Origin: a virus
Reading direction: 5' to 3' (one strand)
Virus record (IMG/VR): IMGVR_UViG_3300032334_001937
Coordinates: 48,020 to 112,019 of that record
DNA: 64,000 nt
Part shown: in pieces, positions 63,422-64,000 of the stretch
Numbering within the stretch: position 1 is the stretch's first letter
How the letters are laid out: each line of letters begins with the position of its first letter
Made by a program: the position numbers and the translations under genes
The notes under the pieces: model-generated
Told to the model about the DNA's origin: nothing
The model's database searches: none
Seen by the model: only the letters and a program-made list of their open reading frames with translations

Positions 63422-64000
63422 TTAAATGAAATTAATATTGATTACTATTCTTTCTTCTGTATATTGAGGGGAAGATGATGAGTGATAAGTCAAACCATCA
63501 AACATTATTGCTGATCCAGCCTTTGGAGAGATTGACCTGTTAACCGTAAGTACTGGGTCTTGATCAGATGAGTGCTTTTGATGAAAGATTATTGTATCCC
63601 CATCTGAGTCATTTACATAGTATAGTAAAACCATATGTGGTGTGGTCATATCTACATGGGGTGGGTGTATATGATCTTGTTTATCTGTTTTATTTAAGAT
63701 GTTTGCTTTAATTCTTAAAGTTTCTTTGATCTCTATCCCGTGTTTTTTAGCAAAGGTGTTTAGTATGTTGCTGCCAATTTCATGGATATCTGACATCTTT
63801 TTGTTATTAAAAGATGCTGCATGAGAGTGTTGCTTATCCTCTGATACTGTTATATTATTATTTTTTAACTTTAGATATTGGCGTATACCGCTTGTGTTTT
63901 CAAGGGTATGCCAAATAATATTTTTATTATTTTTTGTTACTGCTTGGCTTACTTCAAGAATCTGATCTAAACTTAAAAAGTTATCATCATAGATAAACAA
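63422..64000 (-). CDS. 2OG-Fe(II) oxygenase 11, at window edge, at least 192 aa
   Basis: Iron ligands are H115-x-D117 (HPPHVDM) and H173 (TYHSSS), with R184 in ERIVINI. The core reads LLYYVNDSDGDTIIFHQ and SPKAGSAIMFDG, so it belongs to a different branch, close to cyanophage-type oxygenases without the NDDYEGG motif. The frame reaches the window edge with a TTG at 64000 as the only visible start, so the gene probably begins outside. It is read before the carbohydrate-binding-like protein. Confidence 0.8.
   Translation of the reverse strand: MFIYDDNFLSLDQILEVSQAVTKNNKNIIWHTLENTSGIRQYLKLKNNNITVSEDKQHSHAASFNNKKMSDIHEIGSNILNTFAKKHGIEIKETLRIKANILNKTDKQDHIHPPHVDMTTPHMVLLYYVNDSDGDTIIFHQKHSSDQDPVLTVNRSISPKAGSAIMFDGLTYHSSSSPQYTEERIVININFI

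Overview
The window is a 64 kb piece of a larger tailed-phage genome (siphovirus type, HK97-like capsid). It is AT-rich and is not complete: the first gene runs off the left edge, the last gene touches the right edge, and no terminase, DNA polymerase, helicase or integrase is visible. Several small proteins belong to families I know from actinobacteriophages (GP88, DUF932/TIGR03299, Api92-like, a conserved MGARINF protein). Many genes have a -10 box exactly 6 nt before their ATG, as in the leaderless transcripts common in Actinobacteria. I infer an actinobacterial host, probably aquatic and low in GC; the sequence does not prove it.

Positions 1-25,100 (minus strand) hold the virion module, read right to left: a small gene, portal, protease with a nested scaffold, major capsid protein, head-tail connectors, tail terminator, major tail protein, two paralogous tail-assembly chaperones, a 2,596-residue tape measure, tail tip/hub proteins and an Fn3 tail protein. 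A B12-dependent (class II) ribonucleotide reductase sits directly upstream (25,143-27,176).

Positions 27,300-36,700 are the most unusual part. Eight 2-oxoglutarate/Fe(II) oxygenases of the prolyl/lysyl-hydroxylase type lie in three minus-strand blocks, interleaved with two related unknown proteins and one small paralog-family protein. A divergent gene encodes a GT60-like glycosyltransferase, the family that adds GlcNAc to hydroxyproline on Dictyostelium Skp1. Next to the last oxygenase is an Fn3 protein with a tail of about 80 residues made almost only of Phe, Pro and Tyr. Three more oxygenases lie at 46,563, 61,475 and 63,422, and a collagen-like protein is at 43,749. I propose a phage system that hydroxylates, and perhaps glycosylates, virion fibre proteins.

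Positions 36,700-45,600 carry fibre and baseplate-type proteins, a secreted lysozyme-like endolysin and a holin-like protein. From 45,700 to 63,100 the plus strand carries mostly very small early-type genes in short operons, with one minus-strand pocket of micro-genes (47,700-48,900) and a tRNA-Asp. Intergenic regions here are built from recurring parts: DnaA boxes, tandem GGACA motifs, a CTCGGGGC motif, a covarying hairpin, and eight promoters of the form (A/T)TGTCA-N11-TA(n)(n)(n)T, a layout resembling T4 middle promoters. A gene-free stretch at 59,515-60,291 holds an array of CAAACCTT/AAGGTTTG repeats, repeated GGGATTACGAAG elements and a consensus sigma70 promoter.
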